Assembly (NCBI RefSeq): GCF_005116465.1
Contig: NZ_SWBM01000001.1
Coordinates: forward strand, 1,674,001 to 1,738,000
Direction: 5' to 3'
Origin: Robertmurraya kyonggiensis
GTDB lineage: Bacteria > Bacillota > Bacilli > Bacillales > Cytobacillaceae
Length of the DNA: 64,000 nt
Shown here piece after piece: positions 27,241-35,836 of the stretch. Below the pieces are notes generated by a model. That model worked only from the letters and a program-made list of their open reading frames with translations. It was not told the DNA's origin and did no database searches. The stretch's first letter is position 1. Each line of letters starts with the position of its first letter. The translations under genes and the position numbers were made by a program.

Positions 27241-28488
27241 TTATATAATCTCTAATCGTTCGGTTTCCATCAATTGATTTGACCAGCTTAAGGATTCGGC
27301 ATAAATCTTAAATATTTCCGTTTCTTCAATTGAAAGAACTTCACATTTTTTTCGAATGACGCCCCATTGAGCTTTTTCGACGGCCGTAACTAAATCAAGA
27401 ACATCTTTTAGGGAATTTTGCACTCCTGTAAGTGCGTCTCTAAGTTCCTCTTCAAATGGTAGTTCCGCAATAATTTTTTCCATCGGAACTCCAGTGAGCT
27501 TGTCCATAATTGAGAACATTCCTAACGTAAAACTAGCAGATGGTGCCGTTTTGTAATTGGCAATTCTTTCAATTGACTCACACATTTTTGCTCTTGTCAG
27601 AGAAAGTTGGACAACATGCTTAGAAAGATCAGAGTCCTTTTGAACTTTGTTTCGGACCGAAAAGATATACAACCATTTTTTAATCTCTATTAAACCTAGT
27701 AGCATGACCGCTTGCTTCACTGAATTTATTTTTTGCTTTGTTCGATTAAACGGTGAATTTACCAACTTTAAGAGTTTATAAGACAGAGAAAGATCTTTTT
27801 CAATTAATTCAGTAATAGAATCCATACTCGACTCTGTCATCGCGAGCTCTTCAATATTTTTATAATCAAAATAAAAATAGGTGGGGACATCGTATGTAGA
27901 CACAATTGTGGGTTGCGCCAAATAATAACCTTGAAAATAATCATAACCAATGCGTTTAGCCTCTGCAAAAGCTTCTTTTGTCTCAAGCTTTTCAGCTACT
28001 AGTTTGATTGAATTTTCTTTCGCAATCTTTTCTATTCTTTTACGGATTTTCTTTGGCGTTGAAAGAAAATCAACCTTAATCATGTCAGCACACTGAAATA
28101 ATTGATATGAATAAGGGTTTTCTTCATTTAGGACAACATCGTCAAGTGCCACTTGATAGCCTAACTGCTTCAATTCTCGACAAATGCAAACAAGTTCCTC
28201 AGAAGGCTCAATAGATTCCAAAATCTCTACTACAATCTCCCTTGGTGTAAAAAATGTCGGTAGACGTAGCTGGAGTAATTTTTCCGTGAAGTTAATAAAG
28301 CAAGGCTTTCCATTCGAAAGCTCTTCTATTCCAATATTTAAATAGCTATTAATAATGACATCGGCTGTTGCTTGATCACCGTCTATGTCTGGAAATGAAT
28401 TTTCCGTACTACTACGGTATAGAAGTTCATATGCATAAACCTCTTGCTCCCTATTAAAAATAGGTTGTTTTGCAACAAATACCTCCAT
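27241..28488 (-). CDS. EAL-like/HDOD signalling protein (YuxH type)
   Basis: 415 residues from ATG 28488. The N-terminal half is an EAL-type phosphodiesterase fold (VAKQPIFNREQEVYAYELLYR; FINFTEKLL; DDVVLNEEN; KLVAEKLETKEAFA; QGYYLAQP). The EAL tripeptide itself reads YELLYR, and several metal ligands seem altered, so c-di-GMP hydrolysis is doubtful. The C-terminal half is an HDOD domain (SYKLLKLVNSPF, VKQAVMLLGLIEIKKW). These proteins usually act as signalling scaffolds. Upstream alternative ATGs lie at 28515 and 28527. Confidence 0.85.
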   Translation of the reverse strand: MEVFVAKQPIFNREQEVYAYELLYRSSTENSFPDIDGDQATADVIINSYLNIGIEELSNGKPCFINFTEKLLQLRLPTFFTPREIVVEILESIEPSEELVCICRELKQLGYQVALDDVVLNEENPYSYQLFQCADMIKVDFLSTPKKIRKRIEKIAKENSIKLVAEKLETKEAFAEAKRIGYDYFQGYYLAQPTIVSTYDVPTYFYFDYKNIEELAMTESSMDSITELIEKDLSLSYKLLKLVNSPFNRTKQKINSVKQAVMLLGLIEIKKWLYIFSVRNKVQKDSDLSKHVVQLSLTRAKMCESIERIANYKTAPSASFTLGMFSIMDKLTGVPMEKIIAELPFEEELRDALTGVQNSLKDVLDLVTAVEKAQWGVIRKKCEVLSIEETEIFKIYAESLSWSNQLMETERLEII

Positions 28489-28625
28489 CCCTTCACCCCG
28501 TTTTCTTTCTTTCATGTTGGAATACACATATTTTAATCAATTTATTTTGATAATGCTGTCGAAGTTTGTAAATAATTTATATTTTTTTTGAAAAATACAT
28601 AAAAATTGACAAAATATTTACTGAA

Positions 28626-29201
28626 TTATGGTAGAAGATTCATCTCAGCGTACATTTTTTCCTTACTTAATGCTCCAATCACCTTGCTGCGAATAACTCC
28701 ATCAGAATCTATGAAATATGTTGTGGGAAACGAAAGAATTTCATATTGATGAGTGACCTCTCCTATTTCATCCATAAGTATGGGAAACGTCAATTGATGT
28801 TTTTGAGCAAATTCCTGGACGTCTTCTCTATTTTTTTCCGTGCTTGTTACATTAACACCAACTACAACGACGTCTTCATCTTTATATTCCTCATACATTT
28901 TTTGCATATCCGGCATTTCTTCTTTACACGGGGGACACCAAGTTGCCCAAAAATTAAGCAGGACTCTCTTACCTTTCAATTCTTCAGAAGAGATTTTCTC
29001 TCCTGCTAGAGTAGTCAGTTCAAAGAAAGGTGGCCGTTCTTCAATGTCCAGTCCGACTGGTAAGTCGTTCGGATTTTCAAGTTTGTCATACTTTTCTTCA
29101 TTGGTTGTATTTTCAACGAGCCCATTTTCTTTTAAAAGAGTCATATCAATGATAAATAAAAAACCAATAATAATTGCCACAATGAGCAGAATTTTTTTCA
29201 T
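28626..29201 (-). CDS. Membrane-anchored TlpA/ResA-type thioredoxin
   Basis: 191 residues from ATG 29201 (AAGGAG 10 bases upstream). An N-terminal membrane anchor (ILLIVAIIIGFLFIIDM) is followed by a thioredoxin fold with LNFWATWCPPCKEEMP as the redox-active CPPC. SFPTTYFIDSDG supplies the cis-Pro region. It faces the outside and probably reduces or isomerises disulfides of extracytoplasmic proteins, as ResA does for cytochrome c or StoA for spore cortex synthesis. The genomic neighbours do not tell which. Confidence 0.87.
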   Translation of the reverse strand: MKKILLIVAIIIGFLFIIDMTLLKENGLVENTTNEEKYDKLENPNDLPVGLDIEERPPFFELTTLAGEKISSEELKGKRVLLNFWATWCPPCKEEMPDMQKMYEEYKDEDVVVVGVNVTSTEKNREDVQEFAQKHQLTFPILMDEIGEVTHQYEILSFPTTYFIDSDGVIRSKVIGALSKEKMYAEMNLLP

Positions 29202-29326
29202 ACCGGGAAATCTCCTTGCGTTATTCTTGCTTTCTCGGTGTATTTTGCAAAAAAATGGACAATGTACATTGTTTCGCAAAATATACCCGGTATTTATTTT
29301 ACTTTAATCACCTTACATAAGCTATA

Positions 29327-30100
29327 TTAGTGATTTCGATAGCGATATATTTTAATAAGAATAGCAAAAATAAAAAGCTGCTCTTGCTTGGAGAGCCCTT
29401 CGTCAAATGATAAAACTGGTGTATTCGCGTCTTTAATATATGGAGACCATTCCAGAGGCATCCAGCCCTTTCTGACGCGAGCAATGACACTCCCTTCCCC
29501 ATTAACAAATTGTACATCCGTATACAGGGTTTTCGAATCTAGACGAATGAATAGGTTATCATTCAACTGAAATTCATTTGTCCCTGTCTCTTCAATTGTA
29601 AACGCACATGTTCCTTTGCGGTCTCTGACTTCACACTGCCCTTTTGACCACTTCATTGTCAGCTGCAACTTCTTCTCTCTATTAAAAAAGCCGTACTCTG
29701 CTGGAATCATTCGATCAATGAAATAAGGAAGATACCAGCGTAATTTTGAAAAGCGTAAATCACGGATTTCTCCTTTTATTGTCCCATTTGGATTAAAGAG
29801 AAGCATTCGTAAGGATGGAGCTGGCATAAAAACCAAGAGGTATTGGTTCTTTTCAAATGGAACTAGATTATTTTCAATTTTGAAGGTATTCGCTGTTGCG
29901 GATGAACGTTCACGATGAAGAATATAGGATTGATACGCAATAAAGCTATAAACTAGAAATGGAATTGAAAACAGCAAGATTTTACTGTTTGTAAACAACA
30001 TGTATAAAGGGAGAATCATAATAATTATTGGTACAAGTGCAGCCAGACTATTATTTAGAGCTGTAAATGCTGCTTGGCGATAATATTGGTGTATATTCAT
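29327..30100 (-). CDS. Unknown membrane protein
   Basis: 257 residues from ATG 30100, with GAGGAG upstream. Two adjacent membrane segments near the N-terminus (SLAALVPIIIMILPLYMLF and ILLFSIPFLVYSFIAYQSY) are followed by about 180 residues of beta-rich soluble sequence (GTIKGEIRDLRF, CEVRDRKGTCAFTIEETG) resembling a tubby-like or LURP-type beta barrel in its spacing. Family not recognised. Followed upstream by another small membrane gene, perhaps one operon. Confidence 0.7.
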   Translation of the reverse strand: MNIHQYYRQAAFTALNNSLAALVPIIIMILPLYMLFTNSKILLFSIPFLVYSFIAYQSYILHRERSSATANTFKIENNLVPFEKNQYLLVFMPAPSLRMLLFNPNGTIKGEIRDLRFSKLRWYLPYFIDRMIPAEYGFFNREKKLQLTMKWSKGQCEVRDRKGTCAFTIEETGTNEFQLNDNLFIRLDSKTLYTDVQFVNGEGSVIARVRKGWMPLEWSPYIKDANTPVLSFDEGLSKQEQLFIFAILIKIYRYRNH

Positions 30101-30148
30101 AATAAATCTCCTCAAATATTTAGATAAAACCTTTAAGGTACAACCGAT

Positions 30149-30313
30149 TTAATTGTTTGCTCTTTTCCTCGTCCATTTTTCGAGCAGCTTTTTAAGCTTG
30201 TTTTCCCATGGGGCCGGACCAAAAGTATAGCGATTCACGAAAAATTGAGTGGTTTCTTCTAATATTGCTAAAATTAGAATGACGACAAGAACAATGATTA
30301 ACCACGGCCACAT
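30149..30313 (-). CDS. Small single-helix membrane protein
   Basis: 54 residues from ATG 30313 (GAGAGGGG upstream). MWPWLIIVLVVILILAIL is a membrane segment; the rest is basic and amphipathic (ENKLKKLLEKWTRKRA). It precedes the 257-residue membrane protein by 48 bases. Function unknown. Confidence 0.65.
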   Translation of the reverse strand: MWPWLIIVLVVILILAILEETTQFFVNRYTFGPAPWENKLKKLLEKWTRKRANN

Positions 30314-30404
30314 GCTAAAACCCCTCTCTATCATAACTATCCTTTGTTATTACTATATTCTCTTACTTACTAATCATTCTACTTTTTATAAATAGGCTAT
30401 CTAT

Positions 30405-30436
30405 TAAAAAAAAAAGCCTAGGATTTCCCCCTAGAC
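30405..30436 (-). terminator. Terminator of the DUF4870 gene
   Basis: CCTAGG/CCTAG hairpin followed by ten T on the minus strand. Confidence 0.75.
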
Positions 30437-30449
30437 TCTAGCTGCCACC

Positions 30450-30770
30450 CTATCGAATAAATCGAATAATGAACGGAATTCTGTATGTTGACCCTTCGTA
30501 GGCTTTTATTGCTGCGATAATCGTGAAGATAAAATAAAGGACTCCGACAATCCAAATCGTAAGGAAACCAATGAGAACAACCATTAATAAGACGCTAATA
30601 AATGAATAAATCAAATAGGTAATAAAGAAATTGAAGTACTCCTTCCCATGATAGTTCACATACGGTGAGTCCTTTTTAATAATCCAAATCACTAATGGAC
30701 CTACAAATACAGTGAAAACACTAATAATATATATAGCAGCGGCAAATATTCGATCATCATGTCTCGGCAT
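30450..30770 (-). CDS. DUF4870-type membrane protein
   Basis: 106 residues from ATG 30770 with GGGAGG upstream. Three hydrophobic segments and the family's marker YVNYHGKEYFNFFITYLIY between the first and second helix, ending with AIKAYEGSTYRIPFIIRF. This Tic20-like small fold has no established function. Monocistronic. Confidence 0.8.
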   Translation of the reverse strand: MPRHDDRIFAAAIYIISVFTVFVGPLVIWIIKKDSPYVNYHGKEYFNFFITYLIYSFISVLLMVVLIGFLTIWIVGVLYFIFTIIAAIKAYEGSTYRIPFIIRFIR

Positions 30771-30930
30771 TTCTTTTTTCCTCCCAAAAATAAAATACTT
30801 TCTTATTATACATATACGAAATAGATGAACAAAAGATTCAAATCCCCCCATTATCATCCTTTCTCATTGTTCTTGAAATGCACAATATGAATACATATTA
30901 TATAGGACAACTTGATGAAGGGTGATAAAA

Positions 30931-31713
30931 ATGATGTCAAAACTAGAAGCATTTATACTTGGAATTATTCAAGGGTTAACTGAGTTTATCCCAATTTCTA
31001 GTACAGGTCATCTGTATTTGGGACGCCATTTATTTGGATTAGATGAAGCAGGACTTTTTCTCGATACTATGCTTCATGTTGGAACACTATTAGCCGTACT
31101 TGTCATTTATAAAAATGAATTAATCAAAATCATAAAGAACCCATTTGGAAAACTCTCTCTATTATTGATTATTGGGACCATTCCTGCAGTCATTGTCGGT
31201 CTACTTTTGAATGACTTGTTTGATTCTATTTCCAAAACTGGAATGACGATTGGATGGGAATTTCTATTCACCGGTTTCATTCTTTGGGTGGCTGATGGTG
31301 TGAATAAAGGCCATAAAAATATGGACAGTATCACATATGGAGATGCCTTATTTATCGGCACCTTTCAAGCAGCAGCAATATTCCCTGCCGTTTCTCGCTC
31401 AGGATTAACGATTGCAGCTGGATTATTTTGCAAACTCGACCGAGAAACAGCGGCTTATTTTTCTTTTCTACTGTCAATTCCCGCGATTGCAGGTGGAATC
31501 GTCTTTGAGGTCGGTGAAATAGCGTCTAGTCACATAGAAGCTGTAACATTAGGAAGCTTGCTTGTTGCCACACTCTCCTCTGCTCTATTTGGCTATTTCG
31601 CCATTGTATGGATGATTAACTTCTTGAAAAAAAGATCGCTCAAAATCTTCGCAGTATACGTTTGGATTTTAGGCTTCGCAATCCTTACTTTGCAGTTAAC
31701 GGGAGTATTTTAG
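30931..31713 (+). CDS. uppP: Undecaprenyl-diphosphatase (BacA/UppP)
   Basis: 260 residues from ATG 30931 (AAGGGTG upstream; adjacent ATG at 30934 and GTG at 30922 also possible). Both catalytic blocks are present: LTEFIPISSTGHLYLG with Glu and Ser, and FPAVSRSGLTIAAGL with the PGxSRSG-type motif. About eight membrane segments. It recycles the undecaprenyl carrier for cell-wall synthesis at the outer face of the membrane and gives some bacitracin tolerance. Confidence 0.95.
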   Translation: MMSKLEAFILGIIQGLTEFIPISSTGHLYLGRHLFGLDEAGLFLDTMLHVGTLLAVLVIYKNELIKIIKNPFGKLSLLLIIGTIPAVIVGLLLNDLFDSISKTGMTIGWEFLFTGFILWVADGVNKGHKNMDSITYGDALFIGTFQAAAIFPAVSRSGLTIAAGLFCKLDRETAAYFSFLLSIPAIAGGIVFEVGEIASSHIEAVTLGSLLVATLSSALFGYFAIVWMINFLKKRSLKIFAVYVWILGFAILTLQLTGVF

Positions 31714-31832
31714 CAATATAACGTTCATTCAATTTTGATTGTTGATTTCATGTAGCATTTTGTAAAATAATGATGAAAAATTTGGTGAAAAATTTTTACG
31801 AAAAAACTATTTCTTTTTCTCATTTTTTTTTG

Positions 31833-31838
31833 TATGAT
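31833..31838 (+). promoter_or_regulatory. Possible -10 box for the tRNA-like leader
   Basis: TATGAT follows a long T run. No good -35 is seen, so the call is tentative; transcription would begin near 31845. Confidence 0.4.
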
Positions 31839-31870
31839 ACAGAATGGAAATATCAAAAAAGTAAAAGCAA

Positions 31871-32034
31871 TAGGGAAGGCAAATGGTGCGCCACCAGTAA
31901 GTATTTATTAGTTCAGCGATAAGAAAATTCTCCTGGCTGACTTAATAAATGCTTATTGGTTCTAGTGGGTTCGATTCCCACCCCGAAATTTTTTAGCTAC
32001 ATCACAAAAAATTTCGAGGGTGGGTCTAGTTCTT
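31871..32034 (+). ncRNA. tRNA-like structured leader upstream of a GNAT gene
   Basis: Within the 363-bp gap after uppP. GGC-N9-GCC (31878-31892) resembles a short D arm. Then 31893-31917 pairs with 31936-31960 as a 25-bp stem with one mismatch and three wobbles, in the place of an anticodon arm. A perfect T arm follows: GTGGG, loop TTCGATT, CCCAC (31965-31981). There is no 7-bp acceptor strand upstream. Bases 31977-31994 (CCCACCCCGAAATTTTTT) are also complementary to 32006-32024, an alternative hairpin that would break the T arm and is followed by TCTAGTTCTTTT. Either a free-standing tRNA-like RNA with terminator or a conformational switch for the GNAT gene. Confidence 0.65.
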
Positions 32035-32076
32035 TTATGTATGAACAGGACTGTCCTCAGAATGGAGGGAATGTTC

Positions 32077-32637
32077 ATGCTTAAAAAACGAGAACTTCAA
32101 GATAGCCAAGCTTTATACGAGCTGATGACGCACCCAGATGTCTTCCCTTTCGTGCGCCAAAAAGCCCATTCTTATGAGGAATTTCTCTTTTTATCAAAGC
32201 AAACAATCGAAGCTGAAGACCGCGGTGAACTAATATCTCGAACGATTTTAGATGAATGGGGTCAGCCGATTGGTACCATTAATTTGTACGATATAGAAGA
32301 TAAAGCTGGATTTTTAGGAACATGGTTAGGAAAGCCGTATCATGGGAAAGGCTACAACAAGATAGCGAAGGATGCTTTTTTTGAAGAATTATTCTATACA
32401 TTAGGTATTGAAACAGTCTTCATGCGTATCCGCACGGTAAACATTCGCTCTCAAAAAGCTGCTGAAAAACTCCCCTACGTTATCCAAGCCAATGAAACAA
32501 GAAAAGATTTATTCGCTCGACTCAATCCTACAGAAAAAATCTATAACTTATATGAAATCCCAAAAGATTTATATACTTTACATGTATTACGCAATGGACA
32601 CGAGCAACAAGAAGAAAGTCACTTGTTAGAAGCTTAA
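32077..32637 (+). CDS. GNAT family N-acetyltransferase (RimJ/RimL-like)
   Basis: 186 residues from ATG 32077 (GGAGGG 7 bases upstream; a longer frame starts at 32020 inside the leader). Acetyl-CoA motif A reads GTWLGKPYHGKGYNKIAKDAF, with the preceding GQPIGTINLYDIEDK strand. It transfers an acetyl group to an unknown amine. The 5' region carries the tRNA-like structure described at 31871-32034, which is very unusual for this family. Confidence 0.85.
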   Translation: MLKKRELQDSQALYELMTHPDVFPFVRQKAHSYEEFLFLSKQTIEAEDRGELISRTILDEWGQPIGTINLYDIEDKAGFLGTWLGKPYHGKGYNKIAKDAFFEELFYTLGIETVFMRIRTVNIRSQKAAEKLPYVIQANETRKDLFARLNPTEKIYNLYEIPKDLYTLHVLRNGHEQQEESHLLEA

Positions 32638-32640
32638 GTA

Positions 32641-32680
32641 AAAACACACCAATCGCTGAAGTTGGTGTGTTTTTTTTTTG
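32641..32680 (+). terminator. Terminator of the GNAT gene
   Basis: AACACACCAA/TTGGTGTGTT stem followed by a run of ten T. Confidence 0.85.
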
Positions 32681-32685
32681 CTTTT

Positions 32686-32838
32686 CTAATTATTTTTCTT
32701 TTCGATTATTTCTAAGTAAAGATTACGCAGTACATATGATTTATAGGTTTCTAATTTTTTTCTTTCTACCGGATGATAATGGACCCCTAGCTCTTTTAAT
32801 TTTTGAACATACCAACCTTTAGAACCTTGATAAGCCAC
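32686..32838 (-). CDS. Small DUF2639/YflJ-like protein
   Basis: 50 residues reading AYQGSKGWYVQKLKELGVHY after the start, then PVERKKLETYKSYVLRNLYL. The GSKGWYVxxLK opening and the ERKKLExYK core match the YflJ/DUF2639 small proteins of bacilli as I remember them. The GTG at 32838 is preferred because AGGAGA lies 6-7 bases before it; the ATG at 32844 is too close to the SD. Function unknown. Confidence 0.75.
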   Translation of the reverse strand: MAYQGSKGWYVQKLKELGVHYHPVERKKLETYKSYVLRNLYLEIIEKKNN

Positions 32839-32886
32839 CTTCATTCTCCTCTCAAAATGCATGTCCGTACACTATATGCATGAATG

Positions 32887-32917
32887 CTGACATTATGACG
32901 GTTTCCTGTGGTATAAT
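32887..32917 (+). promoter_or_regulatory. Promoter of the MATE gene
   Basis: CTGACA (32887-32892), 19 bases, TATAAT (32912-32917) with a TG one base upstream of the -10 (extended -10), which can offset the long spacer. Confidence 0.65.
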
Positions 32918-32951
32918 GCATTCAATTGCAAAATTTTTGAAGAGGTAATAT

Positions 32952-34313
32952 ATGGACCAGACTTACGGAAAAAAGCAGAAAATCAAACAACTTCTTTACG
33001 TATTACTTCCTATCCTTGTCACACAATTTGGGATGTTTTCAATGAATTTCTTTGACACAATGATGTCAGGAAAATATAGCCCAAATGATTTAGCTGGAGT
33101 TGCAATTGGCTCCTCTATTTGGGTGGCTATATTTACAGGACTTAGCGGGATATTAATGGCAGTCATCCCGATCGTTGCTCAATTAATTGGAGCTAAAAAG
33201 AAGAATGAAGTGGCATTTCACGTTATTCAAGCCGTGTACTTAAGCATCTTAATGGCTGTTATAATCATCCTCGCCGGCGTATTTTTTCTTGATCCTTTAT
33301 TGAATGTCATGAGCTTAGTACCAATTGTCGAAGAGATTGCTCATGATTATTTGTACGCATTAGGATTCGGTGTAATTCCATTGTTTCTTTATAATGTTCT
33401 TCGCTCCTTTATCGACGCACTAGGCAAAACAAGAGTATCCATGTTCATTACCATATCAGCACTTCCAATTAATGTGATTTTTAATTATATCCTGATCTAT
33501 GGTAAATTTGGATTCCCTAGCTTCGGTGGAGTAGGAGCAGGATACGCAACTGCGATTACTTACTGGATAATCTTAGGAATTGCCGCTTTTATTATCCTAA
33601 AACAGGAGCCTTTTGCCTCCTACGATTTGTTTTCGAAGATTTATCGTTTTTCTTTCTCAAAATGGAAAGAAATAATGGTTATCGGGGTCCCAATTGGACT
33701 AGCGATATTCTTTGAAACGAGTATTTTTTCAGCGGTAACACTTTTAATGAGTGTGTTTGATACGATTACCATTGCTTCTTATCAGGCTGCGATCAATTTC
33801 GCATCATTCATGTATATGATCCCACTTAGCATTTCCATGGCCTTAACGATTTTAGTGGGATTTGAAGTTGGGGCAAATCGACTAAAAGATGCCAAGGAAT
33901 ATAGCTGGATCGGGGTAGCAATGGGCGTATTTATGGCGTTTGTATGCGGGGTTATTTTATTGTTATTCCGACACGAAATCGCTGGACTTTATACAACAGA
34001 TAACCGTGTGTTAGAGCTGACTGCACATTTTTTATTGTACGCAATTTTCTTCCAGCTCTCTGATGCCATACAGGCTCCTATTCAAGGTGCTTTAAGAGGC
34101 TATAAGGATGTAAATGTTACGTTTGTGATGTGCCTGGTCTCCTACTGGATTATCGGACTCCCGCTCGGTTACTATTTAGCTACTTATACAGATTGGGGTC
34201 CATATGGATACTGGATCGGCTTGATTAGTGGGCTAGCTGTTGGCGCGACAAGCTTAGCATCAAGGCTGGTTTCTGTTCAAAAAAGACAGAAGTTACAAGA
34301 CAGCAAAGCTTAA
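32952..34313 (+). CDS. MATE family multidrug efflux transporter
   Basis: 453 residues, twelve hydrophobic segments in two halves. MATE hallmarks are VTQFGMFSMNFFDTMMSG in helix 1, RSFIDALGKTRVSM near residue 155 and IQAPIQGALRGYKDVNVTF in the second half. It extrudes cationic drugs or metabolites in exchange for Na+ or H+. SD GAGGTAAT. Single gene with its own promoter. Confidence 0.93.
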   Translation: MDQTYGKKQKIKQLLYVLLPILVTQFGMFSMNFFDTMMSGKYSPNDLAGVAIGSSIWVAIFTGLSGILMAVIPIVAQLIGAKKKNEVAFHVIQAVYLSILMAVIIILAGVFFLDPLLNVMSLVPIVEEIAHDYLYALGFGVIPLFLYNVLRSFIDALGKTRVSMFITISALPINVIFNYILIYGKFGFPSFGGVGAGYATAITYWIILGIAAFIILKQEPFASYDLFSKIYRFSFSKWKEIMVIGVPIGLAIFFETSIFSAVTLLMSVFDTITIASYQAAINFASFMYMIPLSISMALTILVGFEVGANRLKDAKEYSWIGVAMGVFMAFVCGVILLLFRHEIAGLYTTDNRVLELTAHFLLYAIFFQLSDAIQAPIQGALRGYKDVNVTFVMCLVSYWIIGLPLGYYLATYTDWGPYGYWIGLISGLAVGATSLASRLVSVQKRQKLQDSKA

Positions 34314-34421
34314 GTTTGCATTTAACCATTCATCCTTTTTTCGCATAGAATATCATTGAATTCTACTATCCATTTTTATCATGCGAATATCCTTATCGTA
34401 CGGCTTGAAAGGATGAACATT

Positions 34422-34877
34422 ATGTCCCCATGGAATTTCTCACCATTTAATAAAGAGACGATGCAAAAGCTTAAACGGATGCAACCTGAAGAAGTCCAAA
34501 ACTATGTAAACGAAGTAATGGGAAAAATGTTCCCACCAGAGATGCAAGGAATGAATTTTGCGAAGGGCTTTAACTCTTCATCAGAAGACTCAACGAATGC
34601 ACTATCTGCAAAAGTGTTCGAAACTCTTGACTATGTATATGTGATGATACCAATTGACGACGAAGATTGGTTACAAAAGATGAAGTTGTATTATACGTCC
34701 AATCAACTAATTATAGAACATATTCCAAAATCTGAGGATAAACAAACTATCACCCTTCCCGCTATTGTTCGGAAAAAAGGTTCTAGAGCTACCTATAAGG
34801 ATGGGATTCTCGAAATTAAAATACCGAAAAATATCGATATGCAATACTCTGAGATTGATATCACAGAGAAGTATTAA
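34422..34877 (+). CDS. Hsp20/alpha-crystallin-like protein
   Basis: 151 residues from ATG 34422 (AAAGGATG upstream). The N-terminal half is helical and Met-rich (KRMQPEEVQNYVNEVMGKMF). The C-terminal half has the alpha-crystallin-like beta sandwich: AKVFETLDYVYVMIPI, then YTSNQLIIEH, and ATYKDGILEIKIPK. This is a variant of the small heat-shock fold, like the GerT/CotP-type spore proteins of bacilli. The location in spore or cytoplasm cannot be told. Confidence 0.7.
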   Translation: MSPWNFSPFNKETMQKLKRMQPEEVQNYVNEVMGKMFPPEMQGMNFAKGFNSSSEDSTNALSAKVFETLDYVYVMIPIDDEDWLQKMKLYYTSNQLIIEHIPKSEDKQTITLPAIVRKKGSRATYKDGILEIKIPKNIDMQYSEIDITEKY

Positions 34878-34915
34878 AAATGAGCATTCGAATTCATCCG
34901 GATGCTCATTATATT
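34876..34915. terminator. Terminator between convergent genes
   Basis: TGAGCAT/ATGCTCA stem between the Hsp20-like gene and the FixH-like gene. Confidence 0.6.
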
Positions 34916-34926
34916 CAAGAATTAGA

Positions 34927-35385
34927 TTAATGCTCTCCTTCTTCATGCTCTTCCATGTTCATTTGAGAAGTGGAATCTTCCTCAGGTTCACTTGCTTCTC
35001 CAATCACAAACTCCGTCTTTGGCATATTATGCATTTCTCTTGCCGTTACATGCGAAATAACATAATAGGTCCCTTCTTGCTCAAAGCTTTTTTCTAAACG
35101 ATAGATGCCATTTTCAGCATGCTTGATTTCCATTTTTTCATGCTCTTCATCATGAGCACGCCATATTTCAAATAATACCTCGTCTGCATCAGTTACTTCT
35201 TCATCTCCATAGGTTACTTTTGCTTCAATGATTACAGGTTCATTCACCTCTCCTTTTTGAGGATTCACTGAAAGATTTACTTCCGTAAAAAAAGGTTCTT
35301 CTGACTTTTCATCTTGTTGTGCGCAACCAGTAATGGACACCGCACCTATAAAAGTAATTAATAGAATAAGTAAATTTTTTTTCAT
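34927..35385 (-). CDS. FixH/YtkA-like lipoprotein
   Basis: 152 residues. Signal peptide with lipobox SITGCAQ. The mature part has an Ig-like fold of the FixH/YtkA family: PVIIEAKVTYGDEEVTDADEV, EKMEIKHAENGIYRLEKSFE, GTYYVISHVTARE. The C-terminus is acidic with Met and His residues (MNMEEHEEGEH), possibly metal-binding. Related proteins take part in copper handling or cytochrome oxidase assembly, which is only a family hint here. Confidence 0.8.
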   Translation of the reverse strand: MKKNLLILLITFIGAVSITGCAQQDEKSEEPFFTEVNLSVNPQKGEVNEPVIIEAKVTYGDEEVTDADEVLFEIWRAHDEEHEKMEIKHAENGIYRLEKSFEQEGTYYVISHVTAREMHNMPKTEFVIGEASEPEEDSTSQMNMEEHEEGEH

Positions 35386-35566
35386 TTTATGTATTCTCCT
35401 TTGACTTTCGGTCCAAAGCTATCTTATCACAGATTTTCAAATAGTTGATAATAGGTCCCATGATTTAACGAAATGCTCACAAATTCCTTACTTTTTTCAC
35501 ATTACATATTTAAAAGGATATATGCAAAAAATAATTTGAGAAAGTCTATTCGAAAGGAGAATGAAA

Positions 35567-35815
35567 ATGAGTGGACCTTATTGTTGCCCCAATTGCAAAA
35601 CGAATCGAACCCGTTTCAATGTGATTAATCAGGAACCACATTCCGTAAAAATGAATCCTCAAACGGGTGAAATTATGGAAGAATATACAAATGACCAATT
35701 AAGTCCTTTTCATATGGCCTATAACGGACCAGAGATACGTGTCCAATGTGCTGTTTGTGGATTAATCGAAGATGAACGGACATTTATTAAATTTGGAGAA
35801 AAAAGTAATGCTTGA
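35567..35815 (+). CDS. Small zinc-ribbon protein of unknown function
   Basis: 82 residues from ATG 35567 (AAAGGAG 7 bases upstream). Two cysteine pairs (CCPNCKTNRTRF and VQCAVCGLI) are spaced as a zinc ribbon. The middle, HSVKMNPQTGEIMEEYTNDQ, is hydrophilic. No family recognised. Its stop codon lies within a 30-base palindrome shared with the convergent gene. Confidence 0.7.
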   Translation: MSGPYCCPNCKTNRTRFNVINQEPHSVKMNPQTGEIMEEYTNDQLSPFHMAYNGPEIRVQCAVCGLIEDERTFIKFGEKSNA

Positions 35816-35836
35816 GAGGATATCCTCTCAAGCATT
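35807..35836. terminator. Perfect 30-base palindrome spanning two stop codons
   Basis: Two 15-base arms (AATGCTTGAGAGGAT/ATCCTCTCAAGCATT) without a loop. It covers the last codons of the zinc-ribbon gene and overlaps the stop of the convergent secreted-protein gene. There is no strong T tract, so termination is probable but not certain. Confidence 0.6.

Noticed and set aside
27241-28488. An active c-di-GMP phosphodiesterase
   Set aside because: The EAL signature is altered (YELLYR) and several metal ligands appear changed; called EAL-like only.
31965-31985. A normal tRNA gene at the T-arm-like sequence
   Set aside because: No 7-bp acceptor stem, no standard anticodon loop, and the central arm is 25 bp long.
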